Below, in pieces: positions 12,767 through 21,300 of a stretch of DNA of 22,839 nt. The stretch lies in NCBI GenBank assembly GCA_025935735.1, contig JAICUS010000021.1, forward strand, positions 1 through 22,839, given 5' to 3'. The DNA comes from Solirubrobacteraceae bacterium (lineage in GTDB: Bacteria; Actinomycetota; Thermoleophilia; Solirubrobacterales; Solirubrobacteraceae). Position 1 is the first letter of the stretch. Every line of letters begins with the position of its first letter. Both the position numbers and the translations under genes were made by a program. Under the pieces are notes generated by a model. That model made no database searches. It was not told the origin of the DNA and saw only the letters and a program-made list of their open reading frames with translations.

Positions 12767-13657
12767 ATGCGATTGCTCTCACTTCCGATTCTCACGGTCG
12801 GCGCCGCCCTGCTCGTCGCGTCGCCGGCCCTCGCCGACACGGCGACCGACGCCCAGACGAGCGCCAACTGGGCCGGCTACGCCGCCACCGGCGCCCAGTT
12901 CTCCAAGGTCTCCGGCAGCTGGGTCCAGCCCGAGGCGAGCTGCGACTCCGGCAGCGGCGACGCCGCGTTCTGGGTCGGCATCGGCGGCGCCACCCAGGAG
13001 TCGAGCGCGCTCGAGCAGACCGGCACCGAGGTCGACTGCTCCACCGGCTCGCCCGTCTACAGCGCCTGGTACGAGCTCGTGCCCGACGCCTCCGTGCCGG
13101 TCGACCTCGCGGTGAGCCCCGGCGACCACATCTCGGCCTCGGTCGGCGTCGACGGCACCCTGGTCTCGATCGCCCTGACCAACCAGACGACCGGCCACAG
13201 CTTCACCAAGACGCTCGAGATGGACAGCCCGGACACCTCCTCGGCCGAGTGGATCGCCGAGGCGCCGTCCGCCTGCCAGGGCTCGACCCAGGGCGCCTGC
13301 CAGACCGTGCCGCTGGCCGACTTCGGCTCGGTCGCCTTCACCGACGCCACCGCGACGGGCGGCGGCCAGACCGGCACCGCGGCCCAGTGGGGCGCCCAGG
13401 CGATGCAGCTGTCCCCGTCCGGCGGCTTCGGCGTCGCCACGGGCGCGACCACGACGGCCGGAGCCGTCCCGTCCACGCTCGACGCAGGGTCCTTCTCGGT
13501 CGCGTGGCAGTCGAGCGACGCGGCGACCCAGAGCAGCGACGGCGGCTACGGCTACGGCTACGGCGGCTCGGGCGACGACTACGGCTACGGCTACGACCCC
13601 GGCGACGGCTACGGCTTCGACTACGGGTACGGCGGCGCCCCCGCGTGGGGCTATTGA
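12767..13657 (+). CDS. Secreted glutamic peptidase, G1 (eqolisin-like) family, with Tyr-Gly-rich tail
   Basis: A 296-residue secreted protein. Residues 1-23 form a Sec signal peptide (MRLLSLPILTVGAALLVASP, then ALA cleavage). The body matches peptidase family G1: SANWAGYA near 32-39, FWVGIGG at 68-74, LEQTGTE with Q84, SAWYELVP near 99-106, and SSAEWIAEAPS with E161. By analogy with aspergilloglutamic/scytalidoglutamic peptidases (ILQTG and AEWIVE), Q84 and E161 would be the catalytic pair, acting at acid pH. Residues 259-296 are a low-complexity tail of GYG/DYG units ending WGY, absent from the fungal enzymes. I chose ATG 12767 for the compact signal peptide. GTG 12740 in the same frame would add nine residues and is a real alternative. 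No maturation propeptide of fungal length is present. Activity is inferred from motifs only. Confidence 0.8.
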   Translation: MRLLSLPILTVGAALLVASPALADTATDAQTSANWAGYAATGAQFSKVSGSWVQPEASCDSGSGDAAFWVGIGGATQESSALEQTGTEVDCSTGSPVYSAWYELVPDASVPVDLAVSPGDHISASVGVDGTLVSIALTNQTTGHSFTKTLEMDSPDTSSAEWIAEAPSACQGSTQGACQTVPLADFGSVAFTDATATGGGQTGTAAQWGAQAMQLSPSGGFGVATGATTTAGAVPSTLDAGSFSVAWQSSDAATQSSDGGYGYGYGGSGDDYGYGYDPGDGYGFDYGYGGAPAWGY

Positions 13658-13704
13658 ACCACCGACTCGCGCCCCGGATTCGCCGCTAGACTCCGGAACG
13701 CCTG

Positions 13705-13777
13705 GTGGGCGTAGCTCAGTTGGTAGAGCTCCGGGTTGTGGTCCCGGCGGCCGCGGGTTCGAGTCCCGTCGCTCACC
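13705..13777 (+). tRNA. tRNA-His (anticodon GTG)
   Basis: A complete cloverleaf can be drawn. The acceptor stem is GTGGGCG/CGCTCAC, the D arm is GCTC...GAGC, the anticodon stem is CCGGG/CCCGG with loop TTGTGGT (anticodon GTG at 13738-13740), and the T arm is GCGGG/CCCGT with loop TTCGAGT. The base before position 1 is G (13704) and the discriminator is C (13777), the G-1:C73 pair that is the identity signature of tRNA-His. CCA is not encoded. Confidence 0.96.
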
Positions 13778-13790
13778 CCTAGCGAAGTCC

Positions 13791-13814
13791 CTGCAAACCG
13801 GGTCTGGTTCGCAG
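13791..13814 (+). terminator. Hairpin downstream of tRNA-His
   Basis: CTGC-A-AACC (13791-13799) pairs with GGTT-C-GCAG (13806-13814), two 4-bp stems separated by one A-C mismatch, around the loop GGGTCT. It begins 14 bases after the tRNA and has no T-tract. It is possibly the tRNA terminator or processing signal. It could also be a leftover of an integration junction. Confidence 0.35.
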
Positions 13815-13851
13815 CGCGCAGGATCGCCCACATTCGCCCACGGGGACAGAT

Positions 13852-14385
13852 TTGGGGACAGTTTCGCCCTCAACTACCCCCGGGACCACCGAGAATGAGG
13901 TAGGGGGCGATGAGCCTCCACTACGGTTCCGCGGGGACGAGCCCGACCTCTTCCTCGCGTTCAACGACGAGTTGACCCGCAGGGTTCGCTCCGCCGTCCG
14001 TGCGGATCCCGCCGACGTCGAGGACGCGTGCTCGTTCGCGTGGGTGCAGTTCTTCCGCCACCAGCCCGATCGCGAGCGCGAGTGGCGCGGGTGGCTGTTC
14101 CGGACGGCCCAGCGCGAGGCGTGGCGGCTGAACGCGCAGCACCTTGCGGAGCGCCCGATGCTCCACGACACCGACGTCTACGGCGTCGACTCAGAGCACG
14201 TGGCGGCCGATCCCCACGATGCCTACGAGGAGAGGCTGCAGTTCCAAGCGGCGCTCGAGGAGCTCCGCAAATTGCCCGAGCACCTGCGCGCCGTGGTCTT
14301 GATCAACTCCATGGTCGGTCGCCACGCCAAGGTCGCGGAGATCCTCGGGGTCAGCCGGCAGCGGGTCGGTTACCTGCTTCAGTAG
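13852..14385 (+). CDS. Sigma-70/ECF-like sigma factor, C-terminus apparently truncated by a frameshift
   Basis: A 177-residue product with two recognisable pieces. A region-2-like segment (DVEDACSFAWVQFF, then REWRGWLFRTAQREAWRLNA, about residues 61-100) would contact core polymerase and the -10 element. A region-4-like helix-turn-helix (LPEHLRAVVLINSM, then AKVAEILGVSRQRVGYLLQ, about 140-177) would follow. The frame then stops abruptly at TAG 14383-14385, before the usual end of the last helix. One base out of frame the sequence goes on as a plausible C-terminal extension (see next entry). The only usable start is TTG 13852, with GGGGA 5 bases upstream; no ATG or GTG precedes the conserved part. 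It begins 75 bases after tRNA-His. Function as an active sigma factor is doubtful, and it may be a remnant. Confidence 0.6.
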   Translation: MGTVSPSTTPGTTENEVGGDEPPLRFRGDEPDLFLAFNDELTRRVRSAVRADPADVEDACSFAWVQFFRHQPDREREWRGWLFRTAQREAWRLNAQHLAERPMLHDTDVYGVDSEHVAADPHDAYEERLQFQAALEELRKLPEHLRAVVLINSMVGRHAKVAEILGVSRQRVGYLLQ

Positions 14386-14572
14386 GTCAGCGTCGCCCAT
14401 CCAGGACAGGGCCGAGCGCCGCGCCGAACTCGATCGCCCCGTCGCATCACCGCGTGCAGCCCGGCTGCGGGAGCTGCAGGACGACCCACCCGAGTGACTG
14501 GTCAACACGATCGGCAAGGTGCCGCCCGATCCCCACGATGCGTCCATCGTCGACGGAGCGTTCGGCACGTGA
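14384..14572 (+). pseudogene. Out-of-frame C-terminal remnant of the sigma-like gene
   Basis: In the next frame, coding continues without a gap from the truncated helix: RSASPIQDRAERRAELDRPV, then RAARLRELQDDPPE. A TGA at 14495-14497 interrupts it where a Trp codon (TGG) would fit, and it resumes as LVNTIGKVPPDPHD to a TGA at 14570-14572. Removing the single T at 14383 joins it to the upstream frame. That final TGA overlaps the GTG of the next small ORF, the coupling expected of a genuine old gene end. One insertion plus one nonsense change is the simplest reading. Sequencing error is possible for the first. Confidence 0.45.
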
Positions 14573-14682
14573 CCGCCGAGCGTCATCACGTCCGGATCGA
14601 GCTCCGGGAGGCTGAAGTGCGCGCCTTGCACAGCGGACTGCAAGAGGCGCTGGCGGCACCTGCTGGCGCCGGAGCGTCGTGA
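14569..14682 (+). CDS. Very small ORF coupled to the sigma-like remnant
   Basis: A 37-residue product starting MTAERHHVRIELREAEVRAL and ending LAAPAGAGAS. The first part alternates charged and hydrophobic residues like a short amphipathic helix. I do not recognise a family. Support comes from layout: GGAG lies 10 bases before the GTG, the GTG overlaps the TGA of the sigma-like frame, and its own TGA overlaps the GTG of the next ORF. It may be a real small gene or a relic of one. Confidence 0.35.
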   Translation: MTAERHHVRIELREAEVRALHSGLQEALAAPAGAGAS

Positions 14683-14975
14683 GCTCGCTCGAGCGAGAAA
14701 CGGCGCTTCACGCTCCCGTCTTCTCGGAGCGGCGCCCGAAGTACCGGCAAAACACGGTCCGGTTCTGCCCGGTCTGTTGCGCCGCGCTGTCGAGCGGCGG
14801 TCGAATGACAGTGATCGCGCGCCGACGCGGCGCGGTCAGCCAACCGACGTGGCGCTCGGCTACCTGGCCGGTCCTGGCCGGTCCTGCTGTCGACACGGCA
14901 GCGCCGTCAGGCTCAGCCAGCGCGCGTGATGTTTACGCCCGGCGCGAACGGCGCGCGCGGCGACCACGCTCATGA
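14679..14975 (+). CDS. Small ORF with a CxxC zinc-knuckle-like motif
   Basis: A 98-residue frame starting MSSLERETALHAPVFSERRP and carrying VRFCPVCCAALSSG near residues 27-40. A CPxC pair followed by A-L suggests half of a zinc ribbon. A second Cys pair is not visible, so it is incomplete or decayed. The GTG start has GGAG 4 bases upstream and overlaps the stop of the previous small ORF. The C-terminal half (from about residue 45) has no recognisable pattern and is Arg-rich, so the true end may once have been earlier. Weak support beyond layout. Confidence 0.3.
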   Translation: MSSLERETALHAPVFSERRPKYRQNTVRFCPVCCAALSSGGRMTVIARRRGAVSQPTWRSATWPVLAGPAVDTAAPSGSASARDVYARRERRARRPRS

Positions 14976-15332
14976 GACCCGGATGCAAGGTCGCGGAGAG
15001 CGGAAGGCAACCTCGATGAGAAGACACTGGTCAGCACCCAAACACCGACAACCGGTGTGTTATTCCCGTTGTTCAGGGTCTGGAGCCAAATCAGCGCTGC
15101 GAGCCCACATCGGACTTGCGTCGGCTTTGCGGTTTCATGGACACTTCCTCGCAGCCCTGTATTGGGTGTTGCTGCATCAATCAGTTGTCCGTGAGGGGAT
15201 ATGGGTTCGACATCGCGCGAGAAGATCAAGGATGGATCGGATGACCGCCGCCGGGCCGTTCGACGCCTGTATCGATCATGTCGTGGCCGAATCATGTCTG
15301 CCCGATCGGGATTGCCGGAGGCGCGTCGGCGC
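14976..15332 (+). other. Lower-GC stretch without a recognisable gene, upstream of the YD-repeat gene
   Basis: No frame on either strand here shows family motifs. By count, 15041-15190 is 83/150 G+C, well below the coding DNA nearby. It holds a short inverted repeat (ACACCG 15042-15047 and CGGTGT 15053-15058). It probably contains the promoter of the YD-repeat gene, but I cannot place a convincing -35/-10 pair. In-frame upstream ATGs of the YD gene lie at 15201 and 15294. Confidence 0.5.
15317..15321 (+). promoter_or_regulatory. Ribosome binding site deciding the YD-repeat gene start
   Basis: GGAGG lies 11 bases before ATG 15333, whose product opens directly with a standard signal peptide. 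The in-frame ATGs at 15294 and 15201 would put 13 or 44 extra, largely Arg-rich residues before it and have weaker sites (15201 has GAGGGG, but only about 2 bases away). Confidence 0.5.
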
Positions 15333-18300
15333 ATGCGGCCCGTCGGCGTCATCGCGATCGTGCTCTGCATGGCGGCTGGTCTTGTCTCGTCGGCGCCGGC
15401 TCGCGCCGATGTGACTGCTCCACTGGTGGCGGGCGCGCTGAACAGCACGACGGGGCTGCTGGCGAACTCGAGTGCGAGCACGCCCACGAGGTTGGGGAGC
15501 GAGGTCGTCTCGATGAGGACTCGGCTCTCGCGCACCTACCGCCAATCGAACGGGCGTCTGATCACGCGGGTCTCGTCCGAGCCGGTGAATTTCTCGACGG
15601 ACCGCGGCCAGAGTTGGCAAGCGGTGGACAACCGTCTCGTCGCGGTGTCTGATCCCGCCTACGCCGCCAAGAACGCCGCAAGCGACTACGACGCGCGGTT
15701 GCCGCGTTCGCTGGCCGACCCGGTCAAATTCACGGTCGGCAGCCGCTGGGTGAGCTTCGCGCTGGGCACCGACACGCCAGCGCCGACGCTGTCGGGCGAT
15801 ACCGCGACCTACTCCGTGTCACCGGACGTGACGGCGAGCTACAGCGTGCATGGTGCAGGTGTCCGGGAAGCGCTCTCGCTCGCCACCGCCTCGGCCCCGG
15901 CGGTGTTTCGCTACCACGTGAACGCGAGCGGCGGGCTCAGCCCTCGCCTGTCCGCCGGTGGCGTGCTGTTTGTCGATGAGACCGGACGGGTCCGGTTCGG
16001 ATTCTCGCCGCCGACGGTGCTCGACGCCAACGGCGCCGCCGGACACGCCGCGTTTGCGCTGCACGAGGATGGCACCGGCTGGGCGCTCACGTTGACCGTG
16101 GGCGCCGGCTGGCTGCACGCCGCCGCGCGCGCCTTCCCCGTCGTCGTCGATCCGACCGTGTACTGGGTATCCGGAAGCCTGCGCTTCTCCGGCGCCACTG
16201 TCGACTGCCATTTGGATGAGGCGGCGGCCTCGACGAACTTCTGCGGCACGCCCTGGCTGTATGCCGGCGGCACCGACGGTGATCGGGACACGTTGCTCGC
16301 GCGCTTTGACCTCCAGGACGCGATCCCACCTTCGGCGCAGGTCTTCGACGCCACCTTCGGGCTGCGGCTGACGGGGCGAACCGGCGCGAGCGACCCGAGC
16401 CTCCTGGAGGCCCATCGCGTGACCGTTCCGTGGACGGAGGGTGCGACGTGGAACACGTCTGACGGCACGCAGGCGTGGCCAGCGGGATTCGTCGATCCCG
16501 CTCCCGTGGGGCCGGGCATAATCCTCGGCGATCCTGGCTGGTACGGCTGGGACGTCACCAAGCTAGCCCAGCAATGGGTCAACGGCGAGACCCCCAACGA
16601 CGGTATCGCGCTCCAAGACCCAACCGGCAGCCCACAGACTCGCTACGAGTTCCTCTCCACCGACGGCGAGCCCTCGACGGCCCCATACCTGGACATCGGC
16701 TGGATCCCTGCCGTCGGCCAGATCGGCCATTACACACTGCTGGACATCGCCTCGACCGAGACGAACCGCGTCCAGGTTAACCCCGGCAACGGGAACGTCC
16801 TCGTCGAATCCACCGACGCGCCGCTCGCTGGTTTCGACGAGGGCCTGGCCCGAACCTACAACACGCTGGGCGGCTGGTATCAGTGGTCGAGCCTGGGCCC
16901 GGGCTGGATTCCTCATTACGGACGCGGCATCGCGTTCTCGGAGTTCCCGGGCGGCGTGGACGCCGATTTCCCGGACGGCGCCGCACTGCCGTTCTTCCAA
17001 AACCCTGACGGCACCTACACGTCCAACGAACCCCAGTACGCCACGCTGGAAGCCAACGGCGACGACAACTTCACCGTACACATCAACGACGGATCGCCGG
17101 GCACGAGCATCACCGCCTACAACCTCGGCTGGCAAGCGCAGCGCATCACTCGCGGCGACGCGTCGGTCGACATCTCGCGCGAGGACTCCAACGGTGCGCG
17201 CACCTTCACCGATGGCGACGGCAACGTGCTCACCCAGCACACGGACGGCTCGGGCCGGATCGACTCGATCACCAACCCAGCCACCGGACGGACCGCCAGC
17301 TACAGCTACCGCGCCGACGGGATGCTCGAAGCCGTGCACACTCCTGAACGCGACACCACCTACAGCTACGGCAGCTTCCGCGGAACCGTGGCGTCGATCA
17401 CCGAGAGCACCGGCGCGACGGTCACCCTCCGCTACGACGACGCCGACCGCGTGACCTCGATCCGCCGCTCTGGGAACGGCGACACGACGTGGACGACGTT
17501 CGTCTACGACGAGCCCTCGGCGCCTTGCAGTCCATCGACCGACGCTGGCAAGACGACCGTCACCGGTCAAGACGGCGTGACGATCTATTGCTACGACCGC
17601 ACGCTGCGCGTCACCGGTCGGCACGCGGCCCCGGCGCTCGAGCGCGGACAAGTGGGCCTGGAGAACTACTTCGCGTACGACAGCACGCCGACCGGCGCCG
17701 GCACCGCGGCGCATGTCAACGTGGCCGACGGCAACCTCGTCTGGCAATCAATGCCGCTGGTCAATCCCGGCCGCGGCCTCTCGAGCGTGGTCAACCTCAC
17801 CTACAACGCCTTCGACCACGGCGGCTTCCTCGGCCAGCTGCTCGGCAGCGACGAGCTAGTGTCGATCGGCGGCGGCCTGGGAAGCCTTCAGGGCGTGGCC
17901 TACGGCGAGGCCGGCATCGGCTTCTCGCTCGGCATCTCAGGCATCACGCGCCTCAACGAGCCCTTGGCCGGCGTCAACGCCCTCACCGACCCGGGCGGCA
18001 CCGCGCAGCAGATCGGGCTGACCGACGCCGACGGCACTCGGCACGTCTTCACCCGCGCCGCCGCCAGCCCGTACCCCGGGACGTGGTACACGCCGCCGCC
18101 GGGCGTCCAGCTCGCGCTGCGTTACCAGCCAGCGAACGTGACTGACCCGTTCAAGCGCTGGGCTGCGACCCGACCGGACGGCGTCACGTTCTACTTCGAC
18201 GCCGACGGCTACCAGACGCTGATCCAGGATCGCAACGGCAACACGATCCGCTTCGAGTACGAGCGCTACTCCAAGGTCACGGGCGAGACCGCCGACTGCG

Positions 18301-21300
18301 ACGGCACACCCGCCGCGGACCTGCTCTGCTCTGAGCGCGTCGTGCGCGTCGTCGACCCCGCGGGGGTCGACTTGGCCCCGAACAGCCCGGCGCTACCGGA
18401 CACCCCCGCCGGCGCGCGCGCGCTGCATATCCGCTACAAGGCCGGTCCGGTACTCCCGGACCCGTCCGGGATCGGCCCGCTCTCGTCGCTGCTCGGGTCG
18501 GTCGGCGGCCGCGCCGGCCGGATCGAGCAGATCACCGATCACGCGGGCCGCACGCTGAATTTCAGCTACGACGACGACGGCTACCTCATCCAGCTGGATC
18601 TCCGCGGCGACCCTGATCACGCCGGCGATGTCCGGACATTCGGGTTCGGCTACGAGGGCATCGGCGCTGGCCGGCAACTCGCGGGCATCACTGACCCGCG
18701 CGGCAACGCGACCACCGTCAGCTACGACGACGACGCGCCCGGCATCCTCGCCGACGGTAGCGTCGGCCGGCGCGTGCACAGCATCACGAACCGGCGCGGC
18801 AACACGACGACCTACGCATACGCCGGGCATACGACGACGGTCACCAGGCCCGGAGGGGCGACAACCAGCTATGCGACCGACGACGCGGGCCGCCCGAGGA
18901 CGATCACGAACGCCCTCGGCCATCAGACGACGCTCGACTGGGATGCGCGCAACAACCTGACCGACGACACCGAGGCGGCCGACGTGCCCGGCCAGGCGGC
19001 GCACACCCACCTCACCTACGACCGCCTGGACAACCCGAGGACGGTCACCGACCCGAACGGGCACACGAGCACGCTGAGCTACTGCTACGGCACCGAGACC
19101 GGCCACAGCGCCGACTGCGCCGATCACGGGACGGAGTACGTCAGCGACCTGACGCGCGTGCAGCGGCCACGCGGCAACGGGGCCACGCTGAGCGTCGACG
19201 ACGCCGGCAACGTGACCTCCCGCGCCTACGACGGCAAGCCGGCGGCGACGACGCACTACCCGGCGGCAAGCCACGGCCTTCCGGACTATGAGATCGACGA
19301 GGTCGGCAACAAGACCTCCTACGCCGACTATGACGCCAACGGCCTGCCGCACGCGATCACCGACCCGCGTGGCAACGCAGCCGATCCGGACACCTCGGGC
19401 GTGTGGCGCTACGACTACGACGGCGTCGGCAACCTGCTCGCGGTCACCGACCCGCGCGGCACCACGAATGCCGCGGGCGCGCCGTTCACCACGTCGTTCA
19501 CCTACGACGCGTTCGACCGCGTCAAGACCTCCCAGACGCCGAAGTGCACCGCTCCCGGCCCGGGCGTCTGCCCGCAGACGCTGTGGATCAACCGGTCGAC
19601 CGGCTACGACGCCAACGGCAACCCGACCGCCTCGACCGACGGCAACGGGAACACGACCACGCGCACGTTCACGGCGATGGACCAGCCCGCCAGCGAGACG
19701 ATACCGCCCCTGCCGCACGCGGGCGAGAGCGATCCGGCCGGCGAGCAGTCCACCTGGACTTACGACGCACGCGAGAACGTCAGCTCGACCACGGCGCCGA
19801 ACGGCAACGCGACCGCGACCGATGGCGATTACACGACCACGTTCGGCCACGACCTGCTCGACGAGTTGACCATCCAGACCCGGCACAGCACCGACCCCTC
19901 CGCGAACCCGCCCGACCTGGTCACCTCCTACGCCTACGACGCTCGCGGCAACGTCGTCGGCATCGCCGACCCGCGTCACAACGCCGCGGGCGATCCTCTC
20001 ACCAACGCCACGCAGGCGGCCGGCCAGCGGTTCGCGTTCGAGTACGACCTGGCGGACAATCGCACGGCCGCCATCGAGGACCCGTCGGGGCTGGCGCTGC
20101 GCACGCAGACGGGCGACGACGCCAACGACAACGTCTCCGACGTCACGACGCCGCGCGGCATGCAGCAGACGGATCCGGCCGAGCGCGCGAAGTACACCAC
20201 GCACTACGACTACGACGTCCACGACGACATCGTCGCCGTCACGCAGGGCGGCGTGCGCACGACCGCCTACGGGCGCCGGGCCGACGGCTCGGTGTCCAGC
20301 GTGACCTCGCCGCGCGGCGTCGCCAGCACCGACGACGACACCGACTACGTCACCAAGTACGACTACGACCCCGACGGCGACATCAAACAGCTGACGCTGC
20401 CGCAGGCGCCCGGCGAGCCCGGGTCAGCAGCGACAGTGACGTACCTCCGCAACGCCGTGGGCGATCCGCGAACGATCACCGACCCCCGCGGGCACACGAT
20501 CACCAACACCTTCTTCGACACGGGCGACCTGCGCACGACCACGCGCCCCAGTTGGTGGACCGTCGACTTGAGCGGCAACGGTCCTGAGGTGCGCGAGCGT
20601 ACACCGGACGAGTGGCAGACCTACGACGGTTCGGGCATCGACCTGCCCACTGGTCCCGGCGACTTCGGCTCGGTGGACGCACAGCCGCTGCCCGACCTGC
20701 TGCCCACGGCCGGCGAGACGACGCTGGGCTACGACCACGAGATGCGGCTGACGTGCGTCACCGACGCCGCGGGCAGCCACACCGTGCTCGACCGCGACGC
20801 CGTCGGACGGGTGCTCGGCGTCATCCAGCCGTTCGTCGACGACGCGCCGTGCGGCGCCGACCCGGCGTCGCAGTCATCCGACGTGACCGTCCAGCAGTAC
20901 GGCTACGACCGTGACGGCAACCTGCGCACGGCCGAGGACGGCCGCCACTTCACCACCACGACGACCTACGACCAGTTCGACCGCTGGATCAGCCGGGTCG
21001 CGCCCGGCACCGCGCAGAGCGCGCCGCCCACCGACCCGACCAACGGCCCCGCCGACCTCGCGGGCCTCGCGCACGACAACACGACGACCACCGCCTGGGA
21101 TGCCAACGGCAATCAGATCGCCGTCACCGACCCCGAGCACCGGACCACGACCAATGCCTACGATGCCGCCGACCGGCTCGTCCGGGTGACCGACAACGCC
21201 GGGGAGGTGTCCGACTACGGCTACGACGCCAACGGCGAGTTCACGTGCTCACGCACCCCGCGCGGCGCCACCAACCCCGCCAGCGCGTGCGCCGCCGGGC

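Noticed and set aside
13542..13655. The repeated GGCTAC tract as a CRISPR or regulatory repeat
   Set aside because: It is in frame within the peptidase gene and encodes the Tyr-Gly tail. There are no spacers of constant length.
13654..13692. TTGAAC (13654) with TAGACT (13687) as a tRNA-His promoter
   Set aside because: The spacing between the boxes is 27 bases, far from the usual 16-18. TAGACT alone might be a -10 box, but no -35 box fits.
13651..13833. Minus-strand ORF reading SDGTRTRGRRDHNPELYQLS
   Set aside because: It is the reverse complement of tRNA-His. This peptide is a well-known mis-annotation across tRNA genes.
15042..15058. Short inverted repeat ACACCG...CGGTGT as a terminator
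   Set aside because: A 6-bp stem with no T-tract is too weak to call as a terminator or operator.
14926..15414. Plus-strand 162-codon frame in the lower-GC stretch and its antisense partner
   Set aside because: Neither shows a motif, a convincing ribosome site or sensible composition. The plus one overlaps the well-supported signal peptide of the YD protein in another frame.
18393..20222. A 609-codon minus-strand frame within the YD-repeat gene
   Set aside because: Its Val/Arg/Gly-rich content mirrors Tyr-Asp/Gly-Asn codons on the plus strand. The plus-strand YD motifs are continuous and in one frame.
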